A stretch of DNA of 64,000 bases. Source: Erythrobacter sp. GTDB taxonomy: Bacteria > Pseudomonadota > Alphaproteobacteria > Sphingomonadales > Sphingomonadaceae. Positions 15,514 through 27,096 of this stretch are shown here, piece by piece; position 1 is the stretch's first letter; each line of letters starts with the position of its first letter. Under the pieces are notes generated by a model. That model was not told the origin of the DNA. It ran no database searches and saw only the letters and a list, made by a program, of their open reading frames with translations. Both the position numbers and the translations under genes were made by a program. The stretch is from contig JAILWQ010000003.1 in the NCBI GenBank assembly GCA_025698865.1, forward strand, positions 434,001 to 498,000, given 5' to 3'.

Positions 15514-18248
15514 CAGAATTGCGTCCCTACGTTGAAGGTGAGGAGTTTGGTGTCGTCGCCCGGCTGCTTCTTGAGCACATGAGCGAGGTCGATCCGGAAC
15601 GGACCGAAAGGCGAGTTCCAGTTGACGCCGATGCCAACCGAAATGCGCGGCGCCGGACTGTCGCCCAGGAAGACTTCCTGGAACGCCGGAAGAACGTTGC
15701 CCTGGCGGACGAACCCGTCGGGGATCGGATCGCCGACCGGGATGCCCACGGCCACGTCGTCAGTCGCATCGTCGGGATCGCCGGGGTTGAGGAACACCGG
15801 ATTGCCCGCGCTGTCACGAAGCGGAATGAAAATCTCGTTGCCCAGCGGGTTCTGGATAAGCGCCGGATCGGTGACATTGAACAGCGCGCCGACATCCATG
15901 AAGATGGACGGGCGAAGTCCGAGTTCGCGAGCGCCGCTGCCCAACGGGATTTCGATCTCGGCGCGACCGAGATAGTAGGCGGTCCCGCCGATCGCGTCGT
16001 CGTTGATCCGGTTGCGATCAGTGATGACGACCGGATTGCCGTCCTCGTCGGCGACGATCGACTGACGCAGGACGCGCGGGCCGACGCCGCGGATGTCGAA
16101 TCCGCGGATCTGCGGTTCACCGAGGAAGAAACGGTCCGTGAGGCGCACGTCGTCGGTGCCGGGAAGGTTCCGATTCTCGAAGCTGCGAATCGCGCCGCCT
16201 TCCACCGAGAGCGAACCGATGAAACCGGCGGGCAGCGGCACGTATTGCGCCGCGCGCCCGCGAATGCGCAGGAAGTTCACCGACCCGCCAAGTCCCGCAT
16301 ATTCGGCACTGACCGACATGTTGCGGCCACGCGTCGGGCGGAGACGGCTGTTGGTGTTGTCGAGAGACAGGGTCAGGCCGAGGATCGAACTGGTTCGCTC
16401 GCCGATGGCGTCGCACAGGAACCGCCCGGCCAAAAGGGGTTCGCAGGTCCGGATACCGTCGCCGTCGAAATCGGCGAAGAACTGGTTCTCGTCGAGCGAG
16501 ACGTCGTCGTAATTGAGCGTGTAGCTGCCGATCAGCGACATGTATTCGGTCAGCGGTACACCAGCGCGGAACGAAATGCCGGTCGTCGCCTGCTCGAAGG
16601 TCGTGTTGCGATCGCCACCGCTGAAATTGAAATTGTTGTAGTCGCGCCGGTAGAGATCGACCCCTGCCGAGATGTTGCGGTCGAACAGGTAGGGCTCGGT
16701 GAAGCTCGCCTGGGCCGAGCGCGAGAAGCGCGAATAATTGACGCTGAGACCGATCGTCTGGCCACGCCCGCGGAAGTTACGCTGGCGGATCGCACCCTGA
16801 AGGATGAAGTTCTCGATCGAGGAGAAACCAGCCGACAATTGCAATTCGCCGGTGGCCTGTTCTTCCACATTCGCCTCGAGGACGATGCGGTCGGGGGCGC
16901 TGCCGTCGACCTGATTGATCTCGAAATTCTCCTGGAAGAATCCGAGCGAATTGATGCGCGCGGTCGAGCGCTTGACCTGCAGGGAGTTGAACGCATCGCC
17001 TTCCGAGATGCGGAATTCGCGGCGCACGACCTTGTCCTGCGTCAGAGTGTTGCCGTTGACGTCGATCCGCTCGACATAGACCCGCGGGGCCTCCGCGAGC
17101 TGGAAGGTCACATCCATCGTCAGCGTCTCGCGATTGCGCGAGAATTGCGGTTCGATGTCCGCGAAGGCATAGCCGAACGCGCCGGCCAGTTCGGACATCT
17201 GCTCGACCGTGTCCTCGACCAGCTTGGCGTCGTACCAGTCGCCGGTCTTCATCGGCACGGTCCGGGCGAGCTGCGAGCTGTCGAAATCGCGCAGCTGGCT
17301 TTCGACGTCGACCTCGCCGAACTTGTAGCGCTCGCCTTCTTCGACGACATAGGTGATGATGAAATCGCGCTTGTCCGGCGTCAGCTCGGCGACGGCGGAG
17401 ACGACGCGGAAATCGGCATAACCCTGCGTCAGGTAGAAACGGCGCAGATTCTGTTGGTCGAAGGCCAGCCGGTCGGGATCGTAGCTGGTGTTGGAGCTAA
17501 GGAAACTCAGCAGGCCGCCGGTCTGCTTGGTCACCATCTCGCCGCGCAACTCGCCATCGGAGAAGGCTTCGTTGCCAATGATGTTGATCTGGCGAATCTT
17601 GGATTTGGGCCCCTCCTCGATCTCGAACACGATATCGACGCGGTTCTGGGCGAGCTGGACCGATTGGGGTTCGACCGTGGCGGCGAACCGCCCCTGCCGC
17701 TTGTAGAGCTCGATGATGCGCGCAACGTCGGCGCGGACCTTGGAGCGCGTGAAGATCTGGCGCGGGGCAAGCCGGATTTCGGGCAGGATCTTGTCATCCT
17801 TGATACGGCTATTGCCTTCGAGGATGATGCGGTTGATCACCGGATTCTCGGTGATGGTGATCGTGACATTCCCGTTCTCGAACGCCACGCTCGCATTCGA
17901 GAACAGCTCGGTCGCGTAGAGATCCTTCAGCACCTCATCGCCGACGACCTGGCTCCAGGCGTCGCCGGGGCGCAGGCGGATGTAGGAAAGGATCGTCTGC
18001 GGCTCGAGCCGCTGGGCGCCGGACACCGAGATCGTGCGCACGATCTCGGTCTGCTGCGGCGCGGTTGCCGGCTGGGCAGTGGCTGGCGCCGGCGCAGGTT
18101 GTGCGCTCGTCGGTGCTGACGCCGCCGGAGCAGCATCCTGCGCCATGGCGGCGGCGGGCATTCCGGTGAGGATCGTGCCGGCCAGCAGAGTCCCGGTCAG
18201 CCGCGTCGCGTTACGCTTTGCGGCAATGGCAATGTTCTTCGTCGACAA
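15513..18248 (-). CDS. bamA: Outer-membrane protein assembly factor BamA
   Basis: Central Omp85 component of the BAM complex that inserts beta-barrel proteins in the outer membrane. It has a signal peptide (about 1-37), a Pro/Ala/Gln-rich linker (about 40-68), five POTRA domains to about residue 430, and a 16-strand barrel ending in the required aromatic residue (G-T-Q-F). At 911 residues it is roughly 100 longer than E. coli BamA. The extra length is in the linker and in barrel loops, one of which carries acidic D-P-D-D-A-T-D-D. It lies between rseP and skp, the standard arrangement. Confidence 0.96.
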   Translation of the reverse strand: MSTKNIAIAAKRNATRLTGTLLAGTILTGMPAAAMAQDAAPAASAPTSAQPAPAPATAQPATAPQQTEIVRTISVSGAQRLEPQTILSYIRLRPGDAWSQVVGDEVLKDLYATELFSNASVAFENGNVTITITENPVINRIILEGNSRIKDDKILPEIRLAPRQIFTRSKVRADVARIIELYKRQGRFAATVEPQSVQLAQNRVDIVFEIEEGPKSKIRQINIIGNEAFSDGELRGEMVTKQTGGLLSFLSSNTSYDPDRLAFDQQNLRRFYLTQGYADFRVVSAVAELTPDKRDFIITYVVEEGERYKFGEVDVESQLRDFDSSQLARTVPMKTGDWYDAKLVEDTVEQMSELAGAFGYAFADIEPQFSRNRETLTMDVTFQLAEAPRVYVERIDVNGNTLTQDKVVRREFRISEGDAFNSLQVKRSTARINSLGFFQENFEINQVDGSAPDRIVLEANVEEQATGELQLSAGFSSIENFILQGAIRQRNFRGRGQTIGLSVNYSRFSRSAQASFTEPYLFDRNISAGVDLYRRDYNNFNFSGGDRNTTFEQATTGISFRAGVPLTEYMSLIGSYTLNYDDVSLDENQFFADFDGDGIRTCEPLLAGRFLCDAIGERTSSILGLTLSLDNTNSRLRPTRGRNMSVSAEYAGLGGSVNFLRIRGRAAQYVPLPAGFIGSLSVEGGAIRSFENRNLPGTDDVRLTDRFFLGEPQIRGFDIRGVGPRVLRQSIVADEDGNPVVITDRNRINDDAIGGTAYYLGRAEIEIPLGSGARELGLRPSIFMDVGALFNVTDPALIQNPLGNEIFIPLRDSAGNPVFLNPGDPDDATDDVAVGIPVGDPIPDGFVRQGNVLPAFQEVFLGDSPAPRISVGIGVNWNSPFGPFRIDLAHVLKKQPGDDTKLLTFNVGTQF

Positions 18249-18467
18249 GGAAATTCCCGTCCTTCAAATTACCCGTCAGTCCCGGCTGTCGGCCACCTGT
18301 TCCATCCGCTCCCGGCGAAGCTGGAGAACGCCCCCTTGCGGCAACCGGAGCCGCCCATGCCTCAAGCGGCGGGGGCAATCAAGCAGTGCGACTGTATTTC
18401 CCGGTCCCGACCCATCCCTATCCCCGGTCCGCTGCCGTCCCCGGCCCGCGGATCGGACTGCGCCCGG

Positions 18468-19646
18468 TCAGCTCCCGAAAATGGGCAGACTGACCAGATC
18501 GTTGATCGTGACGAATATCATCAGCATCAGAACAAGCGCCATGCCGGTGCGATACGCCACTTCCTGACCGCGCGGGCCAACAGGCTTCCGGCGCACCGCT
18601 TCGGCCGCGTAGAAAGCCAGGTGTCCGCCGTCGAGGGCGGGAATTGGCAGGAGGTTGATGAATGCCAAGTTAAGCGAGATCAGCGCCACGAAATTGACGA
18701 AGGCGATCGGGCCGAGGCTCAGTTGCTCGCCCGAAAACTTGGCGATCTTGACCGGTCCGCCGAGCTCGCGGACCGAGCGGTCGCCGATCAGGATCTGCTT
18801 TATCCCGACCACCATCATGCGCATCATGTTGACGCTCTGCTCGGCCGAGAGCGGGATGGAGGACAGCACGCCCACCCGCTCCCATTCGAAGGGCGAGGAA
18901 TAGATGCCCAGCCGCCCGACCTTGGAGCTGTTGCCGAAGCGGTCGGTCTCCACACTCTCCCCGATGGTGACGGGCACGGTTCGCCGCGTTCCGTCGCGCT
19001 CGACCGAGAGGACGATGTCCTTGCCGGGATACATGACCACCCGGTCGGTGATGTCGCTGAATTCGCGCACCGGCGCGCCGTCGATGGCGACGATGCGGTC
19101 GCCCGCCTCGATCCCCGCTGCCTCGGCGACCGAATTCTCGGCGAAGCTCTGGACGACATTGGTCTCTTCCGGATCGGCCGTCACCGGCCGCCCGAGGATC
19201 GAGAAGAAGGCCGCGAAGATCGCCAGCGTGATGAGGATGTTCATCGCCGGGCCGGCGAAGACGATCAGCGCGCGCTTCCACAGATCGGCCTGATGGAACG
19301 GGGCGCCATGGACCGCACGATCCTCTTCCTCGGCAAGGTCCGCCTCGGTCGCGACACCGAAATTGGCGTCCTCGACCGCGCCCTGCTGCTGCGGCACGCT
19401 CGCTGGGTTCATGTCGCCCTTGAACTGGACGTATCCGCCGAGCGGAAGGGCGGAGAGCTTCCAGCGCGTGCCGCGGCTGTCGGTCCAGCCCGCGATTTCT
19501 TTGCCGAAGCCGATAGAGAAGGCCTTGGCGCCGACGCCGAACCAGCGCCCAACGAGGTAGTGCCCCAGTTCGTGCAGCGTCACCAGCGGCCCCAGCAGCA
19601 GCGGGAAGCCGATAATGTACATCCAGAAGGGTATCGAACCGTCCAA
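18468..19646 (-). CDS. rseP: Site-2 protease RseP
   Basis: Membrane zinc metalloprotease that cleaves anti-sigma factors within the membrane. The zinc motif H-E-L-G-H is in the first membrane segment (about residue 24), a PDZ domain lies in the middle, and the second metal-site motif N-L-L-P-I-P-A-L-D-G-G-H lies near residue 335. I favour the TTG start at 19646, because a GGAG lies ten bases upstream and it gives a full first helix. The next in-frame ATG (19622) has no ribosome site and leaves only 15 residues before H-E-L-G-H. The TTG is one base past the dxr stop. Confidence 0.92.
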   Translation of the reverse strand: MDGSIPFWMYIIGFPLLLGPLVTLHELGHYLVGRWFGVGAKAFSIGFGKEIAGWTDSRGTRWKLSALPLGGYVQFKGDMNPASVPQQQGAVEDANFGVATEADLAEEEDRAVHGAPFHQADLWKRALIVFAGPAMNILITLAIFAAFFSILGRPVTADPEETNVVQSFAENSVAEAAGIEAGDRIVAIDGAPVREFSDITDRVVMYPGKDIVLSVERDGTRRTVPVTIGESVETDRFGNSSKVGRLGIYSSPFEWERVGVLSSIPLSAEQSVNMMRMMVVGIKQILIGDRSVRELGGPVKIAKFSGEQLSLGPIAFVNFVALISLNLAFINLLPIPALDGGHLAFYAAEAVRRKPVGPRGQEVAYRTGMALVLMLMIFVTINDLVSLPIFGS

Positions 19647-19647
19647 G

Positions 19648-20799
19648 TCAGGCTTTCTCCAGCAATTCCTGCGTCCAAACGCGCACATCGGCGTCCACTT
19701 GCAGCACGTCTTCGAGAGAACGCGGCGGTGGCGGCATGTTCCCGCCCGCCAGTGTGTCTTCCACCAGTGCCGCGATGCGGGTGAACGCGATCTGACCGTC
19801 GAGGAAGGCAGCGACTGCGATCTCGTTGGCGGCGTTGAGGACGGCAGGTGCCGCCCCGCCCTGCTCCAGCGCCTCGCGCGCGAGCCTTGTGGCGGGAAAG
19901 CGCTCCTCGTCGGGCGCGAAGAAGGTGAGTTCGCCCAGCGCAGCAAGGTCGAGCGGGGCGCAGGGCGTATCCATCCGCTCGGGCCAGGCGAGACAGGACG
20001 CGATCGGCACCCGCATGTCCGAAGGGCCGAGCTGCGCCAGCGTGGAGCCGTCGCAATATTCGACCATCGAGTGGATCACGCTCTGCGGGTGGACCACGAT
20101 CTTCAACCGCTCGAGCCCGACGGGGAAGAGATGGAACGCCTCGATCAGTTCGAGGCCCTTGTTCATCATCGTTGCCGAATCGACGCTGATCTTGGCGCCC
20201 ATGTCCCAGTTGGGATGCGCCACCGCCTGCGCCGGGGTGACCTCCGAAAGGTCCGCGACCGTGCGCAGCGGCCCGCCGCTGGCGGTCAGCGTGATCGAGC
20301 GGACATCGGCGATGTCGTTTCCGGCGAGGCACTGAAAGATCGCATTGTGCTCCGAATCGGTCGGCAGCAGCGTCGCGCCGTGGCGTTCGACGGCGGCGGT
20401 CAGCACCTCGCCCGCGCTTACCAGCGCTTCCTTGTTGGCGAGCGCGATCGTGCCGCCGCGTTCGACCGCGGCCATGACGGGGGCGAGCCCCGCGCAGCCG
20501 ACGATCGCCGCGACTGTCAAATCGACCTCGCGCGCCGCCGCCTCGACCAGCGCCGCACGGCCGCCCGCTGCCTCGATCCCGCTGCCCGCCAGCGCCGCGC
20601 GCAGATCGTCGAGGCAAGTCTCGTCGGCGACAACCGCGATCTCGGCTCCGAATCCGCGCGCGAGTTTCGCCAGCTCGTCCGCCCGGCAATTGGCGGTCAG
20701 CGCCACCACCCGCCATTCGGCGCGGTTGCGGCGGACGAGGTCGAGTGTCGAAGCGCCGATCGAACCGGTCGCGCCGAGGACGGAAATGGAGCGGGTCAT
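19648..20799 (-). CDS. dxr: 1-deoxy-D-xylulose-5-phosphate reductoisomerase
   Basis: Second enzyme of the MEP isoprenoid pathway, making 2-C-methyl-D-erythritol 4-phosphate with NADPH. The 383 residues match the family. The N-terminal NADPH site is G-A-T-G-S-I-G (about 8-14). The metal-binding and substrate residues are in L-P-T-D-S-E-H-N-A and the M-M-N-K-G-L-E-L-I-E-A-F region. It sits between cdsA and rseP in the conserved uppS-cdsA-dxr-rseP order, so undecaprenyl carrier and isoprenoid supply are co-located. Confidence 0.97.
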   Translation of the reverse strand: MTRSISVLGATGSIGASTLDLVRRNRAEWRVVALTANCRADELAKLARGFGAEIAVVADETCLDDLRAALAGSGIEAAGGRAALVEAAAREVDLTVAAIVGCAGLAPVMAAVERGGTIALANKEALVSAGEVLTAAVERHGATLLPTDSEHNAIFQCLAGNDIADVRSITLTASGGPLRTVADLSEVTPAQAVAHPNWDMGAKISVDSATMMNKGLELIEAFHLFPVGLERLKIVVHPQSVIHSMVEYCDGSTLAQLGPSDMRVPIASCLAWPERMDTPCAPLDLAALGELTFFAPDEERFPATRLAREALEQGGAAPAVLNAANEIAVAAFLDGQIAFTRIAALVEDTLAGGNMPPPPRSLEDVLQVDADVRVWTQELLEKA

Positions 20800-20800
20800 C

Positions 20801-21554
20801 TCAGAGCGATCCCGAGACCAGTCCGAGGATCAGCGCCACCGGAAGCATTCCGTCGATCCGGTCGAACACCCCGCCATGGCCGGGAATGAGATTGGACGAA
20901 TCCTTCATCTTCGCCCGCCGCTTCAGCCAGCTTTCGAAGAAATCCCCGGCCTGCGCCGCCACGGCGAGCAAGGCGCCCGCCAGCGCCCACATCGCCGCTT
21001 CGAGCGGAGCGATCGAATAATCGTCGGCAAGGCGCAAGAAATCGCCAGTGTTGTGCATCATGGCCATGAAAACGACGAGCCACAGGGCGCTCCCCGCCAT
21101 CCCGCCGAACAGCCCAGCCCAAGTCTTGGATGGGCTGATCGTCGGCGCGATCTTCGGGCCGCCGATCGACCGCCCGCTGAAATAGGCGCAGGTGTCGGTG
21201 AAGATCACGATGCCGAGAACGGCGACGATGTGGTAGAGATCGAGCCCCGCCAGACCGTATGCCGCCAGGCCGATATAGCCCGCGCCGAGCAGAAGGCCGA
21301 TCGCGCGGATCGCGAGGCTTGCGGTCGTGCGCCAGACCAGGCGGACGAACTCGCCGAACGCCGCCAGCGCGACGAGATAGATGAACGCGCGCAGCACCAC
21401 GCCGCCGATCCAGATCGCGGTTCCGGCGGCGGCGAGCATGACCACGGCCGACGCGACCCGCTGGGGCAGGTCCGAGGTGCGGACCGACAGCGGGACATCG
21501 ACATAGCGCCGCATCCGCGCCCTGAAGCGGTCGCGCTTGCGCAGGGGCGCCGGA

Positions 21555-21568
<14 letters not shown>
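20801..21568 (-). CDS. cdsA: Phosphatidate cytidylyltransferase
   Basis: Makes CDP-diacylglycerol, precursor of all phospholipids, in the inner membrane. The 255-residue product has about seven hydrophobic segments and the signature S-P-S-K-T-W-A-G-L-F-G-G near residue 150, with the C-terminal G-H-G-G-V-F-D-R-I-D-G. ATG 21568 lies within the uppS 3' end; a GTG at 21580 is the alternative. Its product feeds pssA at 27426-28283, which lies further along in this window. Confidence 0.94.
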
Positions 21569-22238
<670 letters not shown>

Positions 22239-22256
22239 CCTCGGCCACCTATGCCC

Positions 22257-22814
22257 TTATTGGGTAAGGATTTCCTTTTCCTTCTGCGCGACGGCGGTGT
22301 CGATGTCGCCGACATACTTGTCGGTCAGCTTCTGGACCTCGTCTTCCGACCGCTTGCGATCGTCCTCGGAGATTTCCTTCTTCTTCTCGTCTTCCTTCAG
22401 CGCTTCCATGCCGTCGCGCCGCACGTTGCGGATGGCGATCTTGGCATTCTCGCCATACTGCCCGGCGAGCTTGGCGAGATCCTTGCGGCGCTCCTCGGTC
22501 AGGTCGGGAAGCGGCAGGCGCAGGGTCTGCCCGTCGATCATCGGGTTGAGGCCGAGATTGGCCCGGGCGATGCCCTTCTCGACCGCGATGACGTTGGACT
22601 TGTCCCACACCTGCACGGCCAGCATCCGCGGTTCCGGCGCGTTGACCGTCGCCACCTGGCTGAGCGGCATGATCGAACCATAGACCTCGACCGTCACGGG
22701 ATCGAGCAGGCTGGTGTTGGCACGGCCCGTGCGCAGGCCCGACAGATCGCCCTTGAGGCTGTCGACGGCGCCCTGCATCCGGCGTTCGATATCGGTCTTG
22801 TCGTATTTGGCCAT
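22257..22814 (-). CDS. frr: Ribosome recycling factor
   Basis: Releases ribosomes from mRNA after termination together with EF-G. The 185-residue product has the three-helix-bundle pattern and the signature [10 protein letters not shown] near residue 30, with N-I-R-R-D-like I-R-N-V-R-R-D-G around 130. Its ATG shares a base with the pyrH stop, as in most alphaproteobacteria. Confidence 0.97.
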   Translation of the reverse strand: MAKYDKTDIERRMQGAVDSLKGDLSGLRTGRANTSLLDPVTVEVYGSIMPLSQVATVNAPEPRMLAVQVWDKSNVIAVEKGIARANLGLNPMIDGQTLRLPLPDLTEERRKDLAKLAGQYGENAKIAIRNVRRDGMEALKEDEKKKEISEDDRKRSEDEVQKLTDKYVGDIDTAVAQKEKEILTQ

Positions 22815-23536
22815 CAGGCCTCTCCTTTGACGATGGTCTGCACCCCCTCGCCCGCCAGCACGCGCGCGAGGTTGCCCTTCTCGCGGATCGAGAAGACCAC
22901 GATGGGAATGTCGTTGTCACGGCACAGCGCCACGGCGGACGCGTCCATGACCTTGAGATTGTCCGCGAGCACCCGGTCGTAACCCACGGTTTCGAAACGC
23001 TTGGCCGCGCTGTTCTTCTTCGGGTCGCTGTCATAGACCCCGTCGACGCTGGTGCCCTTGAGCAGCGCGTCGCAGCGCATCTCGGCCGCGCGCAGGGCTG
23101 CGCCGCTGTCGGTGGTGAAATAGGGTGCGCCCACACCGGCCGCGAAGATTACCACGCGGCTCTTTTCCAGGTGGCGTTCGGCGCGGCGGCGGATGACGGG
23201 CTCGCACACCTGGTCCATCTGGATCGCGGACTGGACCCGCGTGGGCACGCCGAGCTGTTCGAGCGCGTTCTGCATCGCCAGCGCGTTCATCACGGTTGCG
23301 AGCATGCCCATGTAATCGGCCTGCGCGCGGTCCATGCCCCGCGCCGCGCCCGCCATGCCGCGGAAGATATTGCCGCCGCCGATGACGAGGCAGATCTCCA
23401 GCCCGGTTTCCTTGGCGCGCTTCACCTCCTGCGCCAGTTCCATGACGAAATCGGGGTCGATACCGAACGGCCCGTCGCCCATCAGCACCTCGCCCGAAAG
23501 CTTGAGGAGCACGCGTTTCATCGGGGGCATGGACAT
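22814..23536 (-). CDS. pyrH: Uridylate kinase
   Basis: UMP kinase of pyrimidine nucleotide synthesis, a hexameric amino-acid-kinase fold enzyme. The N-terminus [10 protein letters not shown] is diagnostic and G-G-G-N-I-F-R-G follows near residue 60. The start is uncertain among ATG 23536, 23530 and 23521. I use 23536, preceded by a weak GGAAAG. A longer open frame exists upstream but reads as unconserved Pro/Arg sequence. The gene is separated from tsf by a porin, a break in the usual rpsB-tsf-pyrH-frr order. Confidence 0.95.
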   Translation of the reverse strand: MSMPPMKRVLLKLSGEVLMGDGPFGIDPDFVMELAQEVKRAKETGLEICLVIGGGNIFRGMAGAARGMDRAQADYMGMLATVMNALAMQNALEQLGVPTRVQSAIQMDQVCEPVIRRRAERHLEKSRVVIFAAGVGAPYFTTDSGAALRAAEMRCDALLKGTSVDGVYDSDPKKNSAAKRFETVGYDRVLADNLKVMDASAVALCRDNDIPIVVFSIREKGNLARVLAGEGVQTIVKGEA

Positions 23537-23676
23537 GCGGACTTTCCGTCGGATTGCTGGCCGCGCGGGCACCGGTGGCACTCGCGCAAATATCGATTGG
23601 ATCGCGGCTCCTTAGCCACGATGCTCGATGCGCGCAAAGGGAAAGCCGGTCGATGCCGCGGTGGGAGCCTTGCCGC

Positions 23677-24912
23677 TCAGTAGACGAACTGGAAGCGGAA
23701 GGTCACCGCGTCGCTGCGCAGGCCGTCATCCACGCCGGCGACGGCCTTGGTTCGCGAATAGTCGGCGGTCAGCGTGATCCGCTTGGTGAGGTAGGCGTTC
23801 ACCACCCCGGTCAGCCCCCATTGCGCGCCGGCGACGGGGCCGAGATCGGTGAGGTCGAGATAGTCGAACCGTCCGCCCACCTCGATCGCGCCGAAGCCGC
23901 CCTCGTCGATCGGGTTCTGCGGAATGACGCGGCCGAACACCCCGGTCGTGCGATCGTGGCCGCGCCGCTCTCCGGTCAGAAAATACGTCGCATAGGCATA
24001 GCCCCCGGTCGCCGTGCCGCTCACCGCGGGCGCGTTCAGCCGGGCGGCGGTCCATTCGCCCTGAAGCGAAAGCGAACCGAGCTGCCGCGACACCTCGAAA
24101 TTGGCGCGGAGCAGGCTGTCGACACCGTCGATGGCGGGGCTGGAGACGATCGAGCGCGGCACGAGCGAACTTCCTCCGCTGCCGGAGAAGGATACCGGAT
24201 CGTCGATATCGAAGCGCGCCGACAGGCCGAGGCCGAGATGAAGCAGATCGTCCACGCGCTGCGTCCCGACGCCGCTGCTGGTGGCATCGCCGCCGCGGGT
24301 GATCTCGCTCTCGCTGTAGATCGGCGCCCATGTCGCCCGGCCCGTTACCGCGACGCCGTTGTCGCCGAAGCCGCCCTGCGCGTTGCCGCCGAAGACCCCG
24401 AGCGCGAGCGAGTGATCCTTTCCGCCATAAAGCGCGGTGATGCCCAGATTGTCGCCGGGGATCAGCGCCGCGCTTTCTCCCGAGGCCGCGAAGGGCAGGA
24501 ACCGGCCGCCGGAGAAATCCTGCAACGAGAACGGCTCGTCCTGCTGACCGCCGCGGATCGTCAACCGGCCGCTGACGTCGTAATTGACGAAGGCATAGCG
24601 CAGCGTGTCGTCGTTGAAATCGTAGGCGAAGGTTCCGGAGAAATCCCCCGCGCGGCCGAATATCTGCAGGCGCGCCAAGGCGGTCTCGCCCTGCCAGTCG
24701 TCTTCGCCCGGATCGAGCCAGACATTCCCGCCGTCGAACTGGACGAAGGGCGCAAAGGTGATGTTGGTCTCGTCGTCCCCGATGCGCAGGATGCGTTCGT
24801 CCGTCGGGAAGAGATCGCTGTCGTCCGTGGCGCTCTGCGCCGCCAGCGGCATGGCGGGCCAGGCAAGGACGGCCGCGTTCAGGAACAGGCGAGCCACGGG
24901 AAGGTTCATCAA
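23677..24912 (-). CDS. OprO/OprP-type outer-membrane porin
   Basis: Predicted beta-barrel porin of the phosphate-selective porin O/P family, 411 residues. There is a signal peptide (about 1-25, ending L-A-A-Q), then alternating polar/aromatic strands to a terminal aromatic residue (F-V-Y). Typical early features are F-A-P-F-V-Q-F-D-G-G and Y-D-F-N-D-D-T near residues 55-105. It lies between the tsf terminator and pyrH on the same strand, so it probably has its own promoter and may read into pyrH. Selectivity for phosphate is only a family name here; no phosphate genes are near. Confidence 0.83.
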   Translation of the reverse strand: MMNLPVARLFLNAAVLAWPAMPLAAQSATDDSDLFPTDERILRIGDDETNITFAPFVQFDGGNVWLDPGEDDWQGETALARLQIFGRAGDFSGTFAYDFNDDTLRYAFVNYDVSGRLTIRGGQQDEPFSLQDFSGGRFLPFAASGESAALIPGDNLGITALYGGKDHSLALGVFGGNAQGGFGDNGVAVTGRATWAPIYSESEITRGGDATSSGVGTQRVDDLLHLGLGLSARFDIDDPVSFSGSGGSSLVPRSIVSSPAIDGVDSLLRANFEVSRQLGSLSLQGEWTAARLNAPAVSGTATGGYAYATYFLTGERRGHDRTTGVFGRVIPQNPIDEGGFGAIEVGGRFDYLDLTDLGPVAGAQWGLTGVVNAYLTKRITLTADYSRTKAVAGVDDGLRSDAVTFRFQFVY

Positions 24913-25017
24913 AAACTCCGGCCGGTAATCAGCAGCTTGATCAATCGTTCATCTATGACAGTTTTCGCTCGGTGGCAGCCCGTAACCGGCATTCCGATCA
25001 CAGGCGGCACGCTCCGG

Positions 25018-25054
25018 AAACGAAAACGGCTGCCGGGCCAGAGCCCGACAGCCG
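25018..25054 (-). terminator. Intrinsic terminator after tsf
   Basis: On the minus strand an 11-pair stem (CGGCTGTCGGG with CCCGGCAGCCG, one G-U) around a six-base loop is followed by TTTT and more T at 25018-25026. It starts about 30 bases after the tsf stop and closes the rpsB-tsf unit before the porin gene. Confidence 0.93.
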
Positions 25055-25083
25055 CCATCGAAATCAGACAGTGAGGGGAAGGA

Positions 25084-26010
25084 TCAGCCCTTGACCGCGG
25101 CCGCGACTTCCGCGGCGAAGTCGCTCTCTTCCTTCTCGATGCCTTCGCCGAGCTGGTAGCGGACGTAATCCGTCAGCTCGATCGGCTTGCCGGCATCCTT
25201 GGCCGCCTTGGCGACGACCTCGGAGATCGGGGTCTTGTTGTCGATCACGAAGACCTGGCTGAGCAGCGCGTTTTCCTTCGCGAACTTGGACACGGCGCCT
25301 TCGACCATCTTTTCCTGGACCTTCTCGGGCTTGCCGCTTTCCGACGCCTTTTCCTTGGCGATGGCGCGCTCGCGCTCGATCAGCTCGGCGTCGAGACCCT
25401 CGGCGTTCAGCGCCTGCGGGAATGCGGCGGCAATGTGCATCGCGATCTGCTTGCCGAGCGGCTCGAGCACGTCCTGGCCCGCTTCGCTCTCGAGCGCCAC
25501 GAGCACGCCGATCTTGCCGAGGTTCGGCGCGACGGCGTTGTGCATGTAGGGCACGACAATGCCGTTGGTGACCGATACGGTCTTCATGCGTCGGATCTGC
25601 TGGTTCTCGCCGATCGTCGCGACATTGTCGGTCAGCTTGTCCGAGACGCTGCCGCCGTCGGGATAGTCCATGCCCTTGAGCGCTTCGACATCGTCGCCGC
25701 CGGCGCTGAGCGCGGTTTCGGTGACCTTGCGGACGAAGTCCTGGAACTTGTCGTTCTTGGCGACGAAATCGGTCTCGGAGTTGACTTCGACGGCGACGCC
25801 CCTGGTGCCTTCGACGGCCACGCCGACGAGGCCTTCGGCCGCGGTGCGGCTCGACTTCTTCTGGGCGGTGGCGAGGCCCTTGGCGCGCAGCGCGTCGACC
25901 GCGGCTTCGAGATCGCCATCGGTTTCGACGAGCGCCTTCTTGGCATCCATCATGCCGGCGCCGGTGCGCTCGCGCAGGGCCTTGATGTCGGCGGTGGTGA
26001 AGTTCGCCAT
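25084..26010 (-). CDS. tsf: Elongation factor Ts
   Basis: Guanine nucleotide exchange factor for EF-Tu. The 308-residue product begins [10 protein letters not shown] and has the N-terminal UBA-like domain with [10 protein letters not shown], then the core motif [10 protein letters not shown] near residue 80 that contacts EF-Tu. Length is normal. It follows rpsB after 109 bases and ends at a strong terminator. Confidence 0.97.
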   Translation of the reverse strand: MANFTTADIKALRERTGAGMMDAKKALVETDGDLEAAVDALRAKGLATAQKKSSRTAAEGLVGVAVEGTRGVAVEVNSETDFVAKNDKFQDFVRKVTETALSAGGDDVEALKGMDYPDGGSVSDKLTDNVATIGENQQIRRMKTVSVTNGIVVPYMHNAVAPNLGKIGVLVALESEAGQDVLEPLGKQIAMHIAAAFPQALNAEGLDAELIERERAIAKEKASESGKPEKVQEKMVEGAVSKFAKENALLSQVFVIDNKTPISEVVAKAAKDAGKPIELTDYVRYQLGEGIEKEESDFAAEVAAAVKG

Positions 26011-26119
26011 GGTTCGTGTGTCCTTGTTCTGAATGGATATGCGGCCGGACCGCTAGGGAGCGGCCCGGCACTTAGGCATGTTGCGTGACGGGGGCGTGAC
26101 GCGCCCCGCCATCACCGGA

Positions 26120-26875
<756 letters not shown>

Positions 26876-27096
26876 AATCATATTCCTTTCCGGTTGGACC
26901 TCTGGAAGGCTGGAACCCGGATGCGGAGCTTCCCGCGATCGGGCACCGGTATGATGCGCCTTCCATGTGGATTTGGCCTTCCGGAGACGGGTCGAAGATC
27001 CGAATCCGGGAGAACCGGCGGCGATCTAGCGACGCGGCTCGGAAAAATCCAGCCTCAATTCGTCGCAGATCAGTAGGGTCCGGTCGCGTTTTCCGC
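26876..27096 (-). other. rpsB leader region with alternative pairing segments
   Basis: About 220 bases upstream of rpsB hold no gene. On the minus strand two copies of GGAAGGC (26958-26964 and 26976-26982) can each pair with GCCTTCC (26904-26910) close to the start codon; the nearer pairing extends to eight bases. This might be an autoregulatory leader, but no known rpsB leader class was recognised and no clear promoter could be fixed. Confidence 0.35.

Noticed and set aside
15519-18119. Very long open frame antisense to bamA
   Set aside because: Same compositional shadow effect; bamA is unmistakable and the antisense product has no recognisable domain.
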